64,000 bases of DNA from an uncultured Paracoccaceae bacterium (GTDB lineage: Bacteria; Pseudomonadota; Alphaproteobacteria; Rhodobacterales; Rhodobacteraceae). Where the stretch lies: positions 1,674,001 through 1,738,000 of the forward strand of contig CANLQO010000001.1 of the NCBI GenBank assembly GCA_947493335.1, read 5' to 3'. Positions 56,286 through 64,000 of this stretch are shown here, piece after piece (the first letter of the stretch is position 1; each line of letters starts with the position of its first letter). A program made the position numbers and the translations under genes. The notes beneath the pieces are model-generated. The model searched no databases, was not told the origin of the DNA, and saw only the letters and a list, made by a program, of their open reading frames with translations.

Positions 56286-57659
56286 ATGACGATCCCAAGC
56301 GCGATTGCCGCCCTCCAAACCCTTCTAGGCGAAGGACTTAGCCTGTCCAAGTCCGATCTGGAGCTTCACGGACAATCCGAAACCCACTTTCCCCTCACGC
56401 CCCCCGATGCCGTCGCCTATCCGCGCGACACACAAGAGGTGGCCGCGATTGTCAAAATATGCGCGGAACATCGCTGCCCTGTCGTCGCCTGGGGCACCGG
56501 CACCTCGCTTGAAGGGCACAGCCTTGCGGTGCGTGGTGGGGTGACAGTCGATCTGTCGCGCATGGACAAGGTGATCGAGGTTAACGCCGCCGACATGGAT
56601 GTCCGCGTGCAACCCGGTCTCACCCGTCAGGCGCTTAATACCGAATTGCGCGCCACGGGGCTGTTCTTTCCGGTCGATCCCGGCGCCAATGCGGCCTTGG
56701 GCGGTATGGCCGCGACCCGTGCCTCTGGCACCACAGCAGTGCGCTATGGCACCATGCGCGACAATGTCATGGGGTTAGAGGTGGTGCTGGCCGACGGCCA
56801 GATCATCCGCACCGGCAGCCGGGCCCGCAAGTCATCTGCCGGATATGACCTGACGGGGCTTTTTGTCGGCTCCGAAGGGACGCTGGGCATCATCACCGAA
56901 CTCACGCTGCGGCTTCAGGGGCAGCCACAGGCCACCGCTGCTGCGATCTGCGCCTTCCCGTCCGTCGGCGCGGCCGTGGATGCGGTGATCACGACCATTC
57001 AGATGGGCGTGCCCATGGCGCGGATTGAGCTGGTCGACGCCGCGTCTGCCGCCGCCGTCAACGCCTATGCTGACGCCAACTGGCCCGACACGCCACATCT
57101 GCTGGTCGAATTCCACGGCTCTGACGCAGCGGTGACGGCGGATGTGACGACATTTGGTGAAATCGCCTCAGATCATGGTGGCACCGGCTTTGACTGGTCC
57201 ACCAAGACCGAGGATCGCAACCGCCTTTGGCAAATCCGCCATGACGCCTATTACGCCGTCCTTGCCAGCCGCCCCGGCGCGACCGCCGTCGTCACCGATG
57301 TCTGCGTCCCCATCTCGCGTCTAGCAGAGGCAATCGCCGATACGCAGGCTGATATTGATGCCAGTCCGATTCCCGGACCGATTCTCGGCCACGTGGGCGA
57401 CGGCAATTTTCACGCCATCCTTTTGGTCGATCCGGACGACTTGACCCAACGTCAAGCCGCGCTTGATCTGTCGCACAGAATGACTCAACGCGCGCTGGCG
57501 ATGGGCGGCACAGTCACCGGCGAACATGGCGTCGGATTGGGCAAAATGCCATATATGCTTGCCGAACATGGCCCCGGCTGGGCGGTGATGTCCCAGATCA
57601 AGAAAGCCCTTGATCCGGGTGACATCATGAACCCCGGCAAGTTATGTCAGCATAATTGA
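56286..57659 (+). CDS. FAD-linked oxidase, D-lactate dehydrogenase (cytochrome)/GlcD family
   Basis: The 457-residue protein has the PCMH-type FAD domain (VAWGTGTSLEGHSLAV, FPVDPGANAALGGMAATRASG and GSEGTLGIITELTLRL) and the C-terminal FAD-oxidase domain (ILGHVGDGNFHAI and GEHGVGLGK). It oxidises D-lactate, glycolate or a similar 2-hydroxy acid and gives electrons to the respiratory chain. Sequence order and lack of glcE/glcF neighbours favour D-lactate dehydrogenase over glycolate oxidase. A probable 6S RNA promoter lies just after it. Confidence 0.9.
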   Translation: MTIPSAIAALQTLLGEGLSLSKSDLELHGQSETHFPLTPPDAVAYPRDTQEVAAIVKICAEHRCPVVAWGTGTSLEGHSLAVRGGVTVDLSRMDKVIEVNAADMDVRVQPGLTRQALNTELRATGLFFPVDPGANAALGGMAATRASGTTAVRYGTMRDNVMGLEVVLADGQIIRTGSRARKSSAGYDLTGLFVGSEGTLGIITELTLRLQGQPQATAAAICAFPSVGAAVDAVITTIQMGVPMARIELVDAASAAAVNAYADANWPDTPHLLVEFHGSDAAVTADVTTFGEIASDHGGTGFDWSTKTEDRNRLWQIRHDAYYAVLASRPGATAVVTDVCVPISRLAEAIADTQADIDASPIPGPILGHVGDGNFHAILLVDPDDLTQRQAALDLSHRMTQRALAMGGTVTGEHGVGLGKMPYMLAEHGPGWAVMSQIKKALDPGDIMNPGKLCQHN

Positions 57660-57667
57660 CCTTCTTT

Positions 57668-57697
57668 TTGACAGGTTGCGATATAGCGCCATAGGAT
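57668..57697 (+). promoter_or_regulatory. Promoter of the 6S RNA candidate
   Basis: TTGACA (57668-57673) is a perfect -35. TAGGAT (57692-57697) is 18 bases further on and a fair -10. It lies nine bases after the D-lactate dehydrogenase stop and predicts a transcript start at about 57700-57704, exactly where the 5' arm of the RNA's closing stem begins. Confidence 0.7.
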
Positions 57698-57699
57698 TA

Positions 57700-57888
57700 A
57701 ACCTCTGGGTGTCCGGTTGAGCTGCGGAACTGGGTGACTGGGTTTCGGTCCATCCCATCAAAACAGACAACCAGAAAGCACGATTTGCATAGGTCGTGCG
57801 GTGTTGACGTGAGTTGTTTTCGGGTGTGTGTGTGCCCGTGAGTAACGGGGCGCCTTAGGTTCGGCAACGGGCTTAAGGCGCCTTTTTT
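57700..57888 (+). ncRNA. ssrS: Probable 6S RNA
   Basis: A transcript of about 185 bases from the promoter to the terminator can fold with its ends paired. AACCT (57700-57704) pairs with AGGTT (57857-57861). GGTGTCC (57708-57714) pairs with GGGCGCC (57848-57854), with two G-U pairs. GTTG (57716-57719) pairs with TAAC (57843-57846). Inside are a hairpin GCACGA/TCGTGC (57778-57783, 57794-57799) and TGGGTG/CATCCCA. A long closing stem around a central bubble and an apical arm is the 6S RNA architecture, which copies an open promoter to sequester RNA polymerase. The call is from structure and size, not a covariance model. Confidence 0.7.
57849..57888 (+). terminator. Rho-independent terminator of the 6S RNA candidate
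   Basis: GGCGCCTTA (57849-57857) pairs with TAAGGCGCC (57874-57882), with a 16-base loop, and TTTTTT follows (57883-57888). The T-run contains the recN stop from the other strand. It competes with the closing stem of the 6S fold for the same 5' arm, as expected if the mature 3' end is trimmed. Confidence 0.85.
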
Positions 57889-59533
57889 AGTTCTGCATCA
57901 AAGCTTTAGCAGCTTCGCGGGCCGCGTCCGTCACAGTGTCGCCCGATAGCATGCGCGCGATCTCGTCCACGCGCGCCGCCGGGTCAAGCTGTGTCACGGT
58001 TGAGGTGGTTGCCTCATCGTCCTGACGCTTTTCCACCCGCCAGTGATGCCCGCCAAGGGCAGCAACCTGTGGCGAATGCGTTACAACCAGAACTTGCATT
58101 TTGACCGAAAGGTCAACTAAGCGACGACCAACCGCATCCGCGGTCGCGCCGCCGACCCCCCGGTCAATCTCGTCAAAAATCATCGTCAGCGGCGTGCCAC
58201 CCGCCTGCGTCAGGCAGACCTTCAACGCCAACAAAAAGCGGCTGAGTTCGCCGCCCGAGGCGATTTTGTTCAGCGGTCCAGTTGGCGCGCCGGGGTTCGT
58301 GGCGACCGTAAAGGCCACCGCATCGCGCCCTTCCGACCCCGGCTCTGCCGCGCTGATTTCTGTCGCAAAAACAGCGCGTTCCATCTTAAGCGGGGCCAAT
58401 TCCGCCGCCATCGCCGTGTCGAGTTTCTTGGCCGCTTTCGCCCGTGCGGCATGCAGCTTATCCGCGGCGGCTGCATAGGCGGCCTCTGCCGCTGCCACCT
58501 CTGCATCCAGCCCTGCCAGATCCGCCGCGCCGCCATCCAGGACCGCCAACCGCGCGCGCAGGTCATCGGCAAACGGACCCAGATCATCAGCCAGCACATT
58601 GTGCTTGCGCGCCAGCCCCCTGATCGCAAACAGCCGCTCCTCGGCTTCTTCCAACTCCGAAGGGTTGAACGTCAGCGCATCAAGACAGGCTGCAACCCCC
58701 TGCTGCGCGGTATCCAGCTCCAGCATCGCGCGTTCGATCGCTTCCAGCGGTGCGTCCAGCGCACCTTCGGCCTTGTCCGCTGCACCAATAAGCCAACGCG
58801 TTGCATCCGACAGCGTGCCCTCTGCCCCTTGCAGGCCCAGTGCCTCTGCTGCGCGGGTGATGTCAGCGCGAATCTTCTCGGCGCCCTGCATCATCCGGCG
58901 GCGTGTATCCAGCGCCGCCTCTTCGCCCTGCTCGGGCGCAAGCGCGTCCAATTCGGCCACCGCATGGCGCAGAAAATCCTCTTCGGCCTGCACCTCTTCC
59001 AGTCGCGCCGCCGCTGCTGCGCGCGCCTTGCGCGCCGCCCCCAGCGCCCGCCAGGCCGCGCGCACGGATGCCCCATCTAGCCCCGCAAAGTCATCCAGCA
59101 TCGCGCGATGCCCGCGTGGGTTCAAAAGCCCGCGATCATCGTGCTGCCCATGCAGTTCCACCAGCGTGTCCGAGAGCGCGCGCAGCACCTCACCACTGAC
59201 GCGCCGGTCATTGACCCAGGCCGTCTTGCGCCCGTCGCGGGTGTTGACCCGCCGCAGGATCAACTCATCCTCTGCGGTAAGACCCGCCTCTGCCAGCACG
59301 GCGCGTGCGGGGTGATCGGGGCCAAGGTCGAACCAGGCCGTCACTTCACCCTGTTCTGCGCCTGCGCGGACCAGTTCCGCGCGCCCCCGCCAGCCCAACA
59401 CAAAGCCCAGACTGTCCAGCAATATCGACTTGCCCGCCCCGGTTTCCCCGGTCAGCACATTCAATCCGGGCTGAAACGCCAGTTCCAGCCGGTCGATAAT
59501 CAACATGTCGCGTATGTCTAACCCGCGCAGCAT
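57887..59533 (-). CDS. recN: DNA repair protein RecN
   Basis: The 548-residue SMC-like ATPase acts in double-strand break repair. The N-terminal Walker A is LTGETGAGKSILLDSLG, two coiled-coil arms lie in the middle (about 150-370) and the C-terminal signature and Walker B are ASGGELSRFLLALK and MIFDEIDRGVGG. The start at 59533 (MLRGLDIRDMLIID) matches the family but has no strong ribosome site. bamD lies 31 bases upstream on the same strand. Confidence 0.96.
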   Translation of the reverse strand: MLRGLDIRDMLIIDRLELAFQPGLNVLTGETGAGKSILLDSLGFVLGWRGRAELVRAGAEQGEVTAWFDLGPDHPARAVLAEAGLTAEDELILRRVNTRDGRKTAWVNDRRVSGEVLRALSDTLVELHGQHDDRGLLNPRGHRAMLDDFAGLDGASVRAAWRALGAARKARAAAAARLEEVQAEEDFLRHAVAELDALAPEQGEEAALDTRRRMMQGAEKIRADITRAAEALGLQGAEGTLSDATRWLIGAADKAEGALDAPLEAIERAMLELDTAQQGVAACLDALTFNPSELEEAEERLFAIRGLARKHNVLADDLGPFADDLRARLAVLDGGAADLAGLDAEVAAAEAAYAAAADKLHAARAKAAKKLDTAMAAELAPLKMERAVFATEISAAEPGSEGRDAVAFTVATNPGAPTGPLNKIASGGELSRFLLALKVCLTQAGGTPLTMIFDEIDRGVGGATADAVGRRLVDLSVKMQVLVVTHSPQVAALGGHHWRVEKRQDDEATTSTVTQLDPAARVDEIARMLSGDTVTDAAREAAKALMQN

Positions 59534-59564
59534 TGGCGACGGGAGGGCATTCGGCCCACCTTCC

Positions 59565-60416
59565 TTACAGCCATTCGCCGCGAATAACCTGCCGGTAGAT
59601 CGACGACAGCCAGTTATCCCCCATCGAACGCGCCTCAAGCCCCTGCCCGGTCAGCAGGGCGAAACTGTCCTGATACCACTCGGTGCTGGGGAAGTTTTCG
59701 CCCAGAATTGCACCCGCGGTCTGCGCCTCATCCGTCAAGCCAAGGCTCAGATAGGCCTCGACCAATCTGTGCAGCGCCTCTGCGGTGTGGCTTGTGGTCT
59801 GGAAATCCTCAACCACCGTGCGGAACCGGTTCACAGCAGCAGCATAATGCTTGCGCTTGAGGTAGTAGCGCCCGATTTCCATTTCCTTGGCGGCCAGATG
59901 GTCAAACGCCAGATCGAATTTCAGCACCGAAGCACGCGCATATTCGGTATCGGGGTAAACCTCGATCACCTCGCGCAGCGCCTGCAACGCCTGGAATGTC
60001 AGCCCCTGATCGCGGCCAATCTCGTCGATCTGGTCATAGTAGGACAGCGCCAGCAGATATTGCGCATAGGCCGCATCCTCGGTGCCGGGATAGAAATCTA
60101 GATACCGCTGGGCCGAGGCGCGGCTGTTGGGATAATCCTGATCGCGGTGGTAGGCAAAGGCCTGCATGATCAGCGCTCGCTGCGCCCATTCGCTATAAGG
60201 ATAAAGCCGCTCAATCTCGCCAAAGTAAAAGGCCGCATCGTCGGCCTGACCGTTTTCAAGCTCGACCTCACCACGGGTAAAGATTTCCTCGGCGGTGTAT
60301 TGGTCCAGCGCCCCTTCGGCGCGCGGGTCGAACCCGCCACAGGCCACCAGAAGCGACAGCGCCAAAGCAGCCGATAGCCGCCGTTGCGTTTTGCCAAGGA
60401 TGGGTGTGCCTGACAT
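59565..60416 (-). CDS. bamD: Outer membrane protein assembly factor BamD
   Basis: The 283-residue lipoprotein of the BAM complex has a lipobox ALSLLVACGGF (Cys near 26) and about five TPR repeats (ELENGQADDAAFYFGEIERLYP and ALREVIEVYPDTEYA). It is anchored in the outer membrane facing the periplasm and works with BamA. The start at 60416 has GGAGACAGGG upstream. It lies between recN and lpxC, as in related genomes. Confidence 0.95.
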   Translation of the reverse strand: MSGTPILGKTQRRLSAALALSLLVACGGFDPRAEGALDQYTAEEIFTRGEVELENGQADDAAFYFGEIERLYPYSEWAQRALIMQAFAYHRDQDYPNSRASAQRYLDFYPGTEDAAYAQYLLALSYYDQIDEIGRDQGLTFQALQALREVIEVYPDTEYARASVLKFDLAFDHLAAKEMEIGRYYLKRKHYAAAVNRFRTVVEDFQTTSHTAEALHRLVEAYLSLGLTDEAQTAGAILGENFPSTEWYQDSFALLTGQGLEARSMGDNWLSSIYRQVIRGEWL

Positions 60417-60533
60417 GCCCTGTCTCCGCATTTCTGCTTGTGGTGCGGGCGTTAAGCCCCCGGTTGCGGATCGGTCTATCATAGAAAAATCAGGGGCAAA
60501 ATGCCTTTTGCGTGTTCCGCCACACCTGCGTGA

Positions 60534-61454
60534 TCAGGCCACCGCTGCCAGATCGGCGCGGGTGACACCTACACCGGGCAAACGCGCTGCAATCTGCGCA
60601 TCGCATGTGACGCGCCGCCAGGCATCGGGCCGCGCGAAAAGTGCGTGCAGCAAGGCATTTGTGACCGCATGTCCGGACCGCACGCCGGTATATCGGCCCA
60701 GAATCGGCGCACCGGCAGTGTAAAGATCACCCAACGCGTCCAGCATCTTATGGCGCACGGCCTCATCCGCGTGACGCAGCCCGCCGGGGGTCAGCACCTC
60801 TGCCCCGTCCACGACAACCGCATTGTCCAACGTGCCGCCAAGCGCTTTGCCCTGCGCCTGCATCGCTTCCACGTCCGACGCGCGGCAAAAGGTGCGGCTG
60901 TCGCAAAGTTCGCGCACGAACGTGCCGTTGGCCATGTTCAGTACTTTGTGTTGCTGCCCGATGGCGGCATCATCAAAGGCGATGGCAAAATCAATCTGCA
61001 GGCTCGTGGCCGGTGTCAGCACCGCCTCTGCCTGCCCCACCTGCACCCGTACTTCTTTGAGGATTTCGATCGCGGTCAGGGGTGCGTTCTGACGCACCAC
61101 ACCTGCCTCGACAAGACCGCGCACAAAGGCCGCAGCACTGCCATCCATCACCGGGACTTCCGGCCCGTCAAGTTCCACCAATGCGTTATGCACGCCGCAC
61201 CCCGCGAGCGCAGCCATGATGTGTTCGATCGTCGACACGCTGGTCCCCGCGCCATTGCGCAATTCGGTATTCAGCGGTGATACAACCACGTTGTTCCAGA
61301 GCGCAGGCACGATCCCGTCGCGCCCTTCCACGTCCGTCCGCCGAAAGACAATGCCGGTATTGACCCCAACCGGGCGCACGACCATCCGCGCAGCCGCCCC
61401 GGTATGAAGGCCTGCCCCGTCAAAGGTCACAGCATGTCGCAGCGTCGTCTGCAT
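60534..61454 (-). CDS. lpxC: UDP-3-O-acyl-N-acetylglucosamine deacetylase
   Basis: The 306-residue zinc enzyme performs the committed step of lipid A synthesis. Zinc and catalytic residues are in STIEHIMAAL and in HKMLDALGDL. It begins MQTTLRHAVTFDGAGLHTG. Length is typical (305 in E. coli). It lies 202 bases downstream of ftsZ, separated by a terminator, in the conserved end of the division cluster. Confidence 0.97.
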   Translation of the reverse strand: MQTTLRHAVTFDGAGLHTGAAARMVVRPVGVNTGIVFRRTDVEGRDGIVPALWNNVVVSPLNTELRNGAGTSVSTIEHIMAALAGCGVHNALVELDGPEVPVMDGSAAAFVRGLVEAGVVRQNAPLTAIEILKEVRVQVGQAEAVLTPATSLQIDFAIAFDDAAIGQQHKVLNMANGTFVRELCDSRTFCRASDVEAMQAQGKALGGTLDNAVVVDGAEVLTPGGLRHADEAVRHKMLDALGDLYTAGAPILGRYTGVRSGHAVTNALLHALFARPDAWRRVTCDAQIAARLPGVGVTRADLAAVA

Positions 61455-61609
61455 AAAGATTTGGCACCCTGAGTGGTTAACAGTGCGTTTACGTAGAAAT
61501 AGGGGGTCAGGGCGTGTGGCTCAATTCACGGTTTGCAACGGTCTGAAACATCGGTGTAACACCGCGCAGCATTTTGCGCCGCGCCGCAGCAAGACACTGA
61601 TACAAAACG

Positions 61610-61632
61610 AAAAAGGCCGCCCAGAGGCGGCC
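61610..61632 (-). terminator. Rho-independent terminator of ftsZ
   Basis: On the minus strand, GGCCGCC pairs with GGCGGCC (61626-61632 and 61615-61621) around a TCTG loop, followed by TTTTT. It begins 25 bases after the ftsZ stop. Confidence 0.9.
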
Positions 61633-61656
61633 AATTCGCGTGATTTCGACGTAGCG

Positions 61657-63252
61657 TCAGTTCGCTTGACGGCGCAGGAATGCGGGAATTTCGATCCGTT
61701 CCTGATCCGGGTCAGCCTCAACTTCGGCCTGTGGCTCGCGCATTGCGGTCACCTGCGGCTGCTGGCGGCTGGGCTGCTGTGCCGCCTCTGCACCGGACCC
61801 CGTCATGCGGTTGATCAACCCGTTGATGCCAAAGCGGGCCTTGCTTGCGTCAGCCGCGGCTGCACCAACGGTCGCTGCGGTTGCTGAACGCGCCGTGCCA
61901 TCGGCAGCGGCAGGACGCTCGGCCGAGGGTGCGCGGCGCACAGCTGCTTCCAGACGCGCCATGGTTTCAGGTGAAGGCTGGCCCTGACCACCGGCGGCAC
62001 GTGGCGCCACAAAGGTCTCGGGTGCTTCCATCACCGGCTCCGGGCGCGGCGTGTAGGCGGGCGGCGGCAGATCATCACTGGCTTCCGCCACGGCCTCTTG
62101 CGGCGCCTCGATCCCTTCAAACAGGCTCGGCTCGGGTGCGGCTTCTGCTGCAATCGGCGCTGCTGCGGCAACAGCGGCGGCAGGTGCGACCTCTTCTGTT
62201 ACCTCTTCCGCGGCTTCGATGCTCACCGACGTGGTCAGCGGCTGCGCCATGCTGCGACGGGGCAGCGGTGTTTCGGCATTGCTGGCCTTGGCGTCGATGC
62301 CGGTCGCCACAACGCTGACGCGCATGCTGCCTTCCATCTGCGGATCCAGCGTGGAGCCCACGATGATGTTCGCCTCCGGATCGACTTTTTCGCGGATCTT
62401 GTTTGCGGCTTCGTCCAGTTCGAACAGGGTCAGGTCGTGGCTGCCGGTGATGTTGATCAGCACGCCCTTCGCACCTTCGAGCGAGATCTCGTCCAGCAGC
62501 GGGTTGGCAATTGCCTTTTCGGCGGCCTGCACGGCGCGGTTCTCGCCCTCGGCCTCGCCTGTACCCATCATCGCCTTGCCCATCTCGTCCATCACGGCGC
62601 GGACGTCTGCGAAATCAAGGTTGATCAGGCCCGGACGTACCATCAGGTCGGTCACGCCTTTGACACCTTGATACAGAACGTCATCGGCCAGCGCGAAGGC
62701 TTCGGTAAAGGTGGTGTTTTCATTGGCCAGACGGAACAGGTTCTGGTTGGGAATGATGATCAGCGTATCAACAACTTTCTGAAGCGCTTCAACACCTTCC
62801 TCGGCTTGCTTCATGCGTTTGCCGCCCTCAAACTGGAACGGCTTGGTCACGACACCAACGGTCAGAACGCCCAGCTCGCGCGCGGCTTGTGCGATGATCG
62901 GCGCGGCACCTGTCCCGGTGCCTCCGCCCATGCCTGCGGTGATGAAACACATGTGCGCGCCCGCCAGATGATCGACGATCTGCTCGATGCTTTCTTCAGC
63001 GGCAGCCGCACCGACCGTGGCCCGTGCGCCAGCGCCCAGACCTTCGGTGACCTTGATGCCCATCTGGATTTTCGCGCCAGAGCGGCTTTGCTGCAGCGCC
63101 TGCGCGTCCGTGTTCGCCACAACGAACTCGACCCCATCCAGCTCTTTCTCGATCATGTTGTTGACCGCGTTGCCACCAGCACCGCCCACCCCAAACACGG
63201 TGATGCGGGGTTTCAGGTCTTCCTGACCCGGGATCGATAGGTTCAATGTCAT
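61657..63252 (-). CDS. ftsZ: Cell division protein FtsZ
   Basis: The 531-residue tubulin-like GTPase forms the Z ring. It contains [18 protein letters not shown] near the start, the [16 protein letters not shown] signature (about 103-118) and [12 protein letters not shown] long C-terminal linker (about 330-510) is rich in Ala, Pro and Glu. The last residues [14 protein letters not shown] form the FtsA/ZipA-binding tail. The long linker is common in alphaproteobacteria. ftsA is upstream, with 380 bases between. Confidence 0.97.
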   Translation of the reverse strand: MTLNLSIPGQEDLKPRITVFGVGGAGGNAVNNMIEKELDGVEFVVANTDAQALQQSRSGAKIQMGIKVTEGLGAGARATVGAAAAEESIEQIVDHLAGAHMCFITAGMGGGTGTGAAPIIAQAARELGVLTVGVVTKPFQFEGGKRMKQAEEGVEALQKVVDTLIIIPNQNLFRLANENTTFTEAFALADDVLYQGVKGVTDLMVRPGLINLDFADVRAVMDEMGKAMMGTGEAEGENRAVQAAEKAIANPLLDEISLEGAKGVLINITGSHDLTLFELDEAANKIREKVDPEANIIVGSTLDPQMEGSMRVSVVATGIDAKASNAETPLPRRSMAQPLTTSVSIEAAEEVTEEVAPAAAVAAAAPIAAEAAPEPSLFEGIEAPQEAVAEASDDLPPPAYTPRPEPVMEAPETFVAPRAAGGQGQPSPETMARLEAAVRRAPSAERPAAADGTARSATAATVGAAAADASKARFGINGLINRMTGSGAEAAQQPSRQQPQVTAMREPQAEVEADPDQERIEIPAFLRRQAN

Positions 63253-63632
63253 ACTCTGTCCGCCTGCGCTATTGGCCCGTCCCACCGGGCAGATTCCCAT
63301 AAATTAGGCCGACCTTAACGATTCATGCCCGAAACGTCACCCGGAAAACCGCATTAATCCACAAAATATGGGGCGAAAATGGCCTCAATAGGAAAGATTT
63401 CGCTCATTCAACTAATTATAGCGGTTCGTTAACGTCAAAACACTAGGGGCAACGCCCCGTGTCGCTGCCAAAGCCCACCGCATTGCGGTGTCATCCTGAT
63501 CTGTTTTGGGGTGCCTGCCCGGCCTCCCCGCCGTTTGTTCGTCTTGCGGACCTCTGTGAGCCCGTTGTTCGTATCTTACGCCATAACCCCCTGTGCGTCA
63601 TGCCTTTTTTGACATCCTGCACGGGGAATCAC
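63253..63632. other. Intergenic region between ftsA and ftsZ
   Basis: This 380-base region has no credible gene on either strand. It should contain the ftsZ promoter, since ftsZ follows on the minus strand. A small hairpin (CACCGC/GCGGTG near 63478-63492) and an AT-rich stretch (63355-63440) are present. I see no clear CtrA TTAA-N7-TTAA pair; a GTTAACG occurs near 63427. Confidence 0.6.
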
Positions 63633-64000
63633 CTACCAATTGTCCTTGAACCACTTCACTGCCCGTTTCAGCGACCGCGCGGGGTATGTGTCTGCCGGAA
63701 TATCGAAATCCCACCACTCATCCTGCGGGTTCGCGGCGAAAAGCGTCAGCCCCACTGCGCCCGAAAACGCCGGTCCCGTCGCCGCCTGTGGCAGGCCCTG
63801 GACCCTCAGGGGCCGCCCCATCCGCACCTGCTGGCCCAAAATCTTGGCCGCCAAACCGTCAAGGCCCGGTATCTGCGCGCCGCCACCTGTCAGCACGATC
63901 TGCTGACTGGGCAGGTATTCAAAGCCCGCCGCGTCCAACCGCACCCGCACCTCTTCCAGGATTTCCTCGATCCGGGGGCGCATGATGCCGATCAACTCTG
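63633..64000 (-). CDS. ftsA: Cell division protein FtsA, 5' end outside window
   Basis: Only the last 121 or so residues are present; the frame is open to the window edge and begins within ELIGIMRPRIEEILEEVR. The phosphate-2/adenosine region VLTGGGAQIPGLDGLAAKILG is visible. The C-terminal amphipathic membrane-targeting helix is SLKRAVKWFKDNW. FtsA tethers FtsZ to the membrane. ftsZ follows 380 bases later, which is the conserved order. Confidence 0.95.
   Translation of the reverse strand, partial: ELIGIMRPRIEEILEEVRVRLDAAGFEYLPSQQIVLTGGGAQIPGLDGLAAKILGQQVRMGRPLRVQGLPQAATGPAFSGAVGLTLFAANPQDEWWDFDIPADTYPARSLKRAVKWFKDNW

Noticed and set aside
57840-57890. Terminator of recN at the hairpin after its stop
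   Set aside because: Read in the recN direction there is no T-run after the stem; the T-run is on the plus strand, so it ends the RNA candidate instead.

Overview
The window is about 64 kb of GC-rich, densely coded alphaproteobacterial chromosome. It most likely comes from a marine member of the Roseobacter group (Rhodobacterales). The evidence is a ScfR-type acyl-CoA regulator, a VPLPA-CTERM protein, an RTX/Hint giant, the CobS/CobT split, ftsA-ftsZ-lpxC-bamD-recN gene order, an NDUFA12-type complex I accessory subunit, and leucyl/phenylalanyl-tRNA transferase beside accBC. No rRNA, tRNA, insertion sequence, prophage, CRISPR array or replication origin was seen.

Layout: 1-1193 is a sulfur module, two YeeE/YedE half-transporters and a DUF442 phosphatase-like protein. 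1225-6963 (minus) is a signalling block: an ScfR-like regulator, a lone receiver domain, a two-helix membrane protein, a sodium/solute-symporter histidine kinase and a FliM/SpoA-like protein; several of these overlap by 4 bases. 7167-12490 (plus) is a complete branched-chain-amino-acid type ABC importer, divergent from the regulator. 12610-15537 carries accB, accC and aat. 15534-19588 (minus) holds a DUF2155 protein, the NDUFA12 homologue, a VPLPA-CTERM protein, RidA, ClpX and ClpP. 19751-20511 is an ArsR/SRPBCC pair. 20524-28509 (minus) is one 2661-residue RTX/Hint protein.

28866-34159 is metabolic: an inverted-topology photolyase, pyrE, D-lyxose isomerase, a glutamine-amidotransferase-like hydrolase, a cytochrome P450 and a GlcG-type protein. 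It is followed by malate synthase G, a 49-residue DUF2256 protein, pepN, an acyltransferase, a lytic transglycosylase and gatB. 43284-48338 has a GNAT gene of atypical composition, BolA, a J-domain protein, two small membrane proteins, an exported MsrB and an ECF sigma/anti-sigma pair. 48500-52302 is cobS and cobT, the ATP-driven subunits of aerobic cobaltochelatase, with two small exported proteins between them. 52367-57659 has aminopeptidase P, DUF427, a ClC channel and a D-lactate dehydrogenase-like flavoprotein. 57700-57888 is a probable 6S RNA. 57887-64000 (minus) is the end of the division cluster: recN, bamD, lpxC, ftsZ and partial ftsA.

The items most worth a second look are the receiver/two-helix/symporter-kinase/FliM-like unit, the 6S RNA candidate, the inverted-topology photolyase, the triple hairpin between livG and livF, and the modular RTX/Hint giant. 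Coding starts were chosen by ribosome-binding sites, family length and overlaps. Function calls come from motifs recognised by eye, not from database searches.
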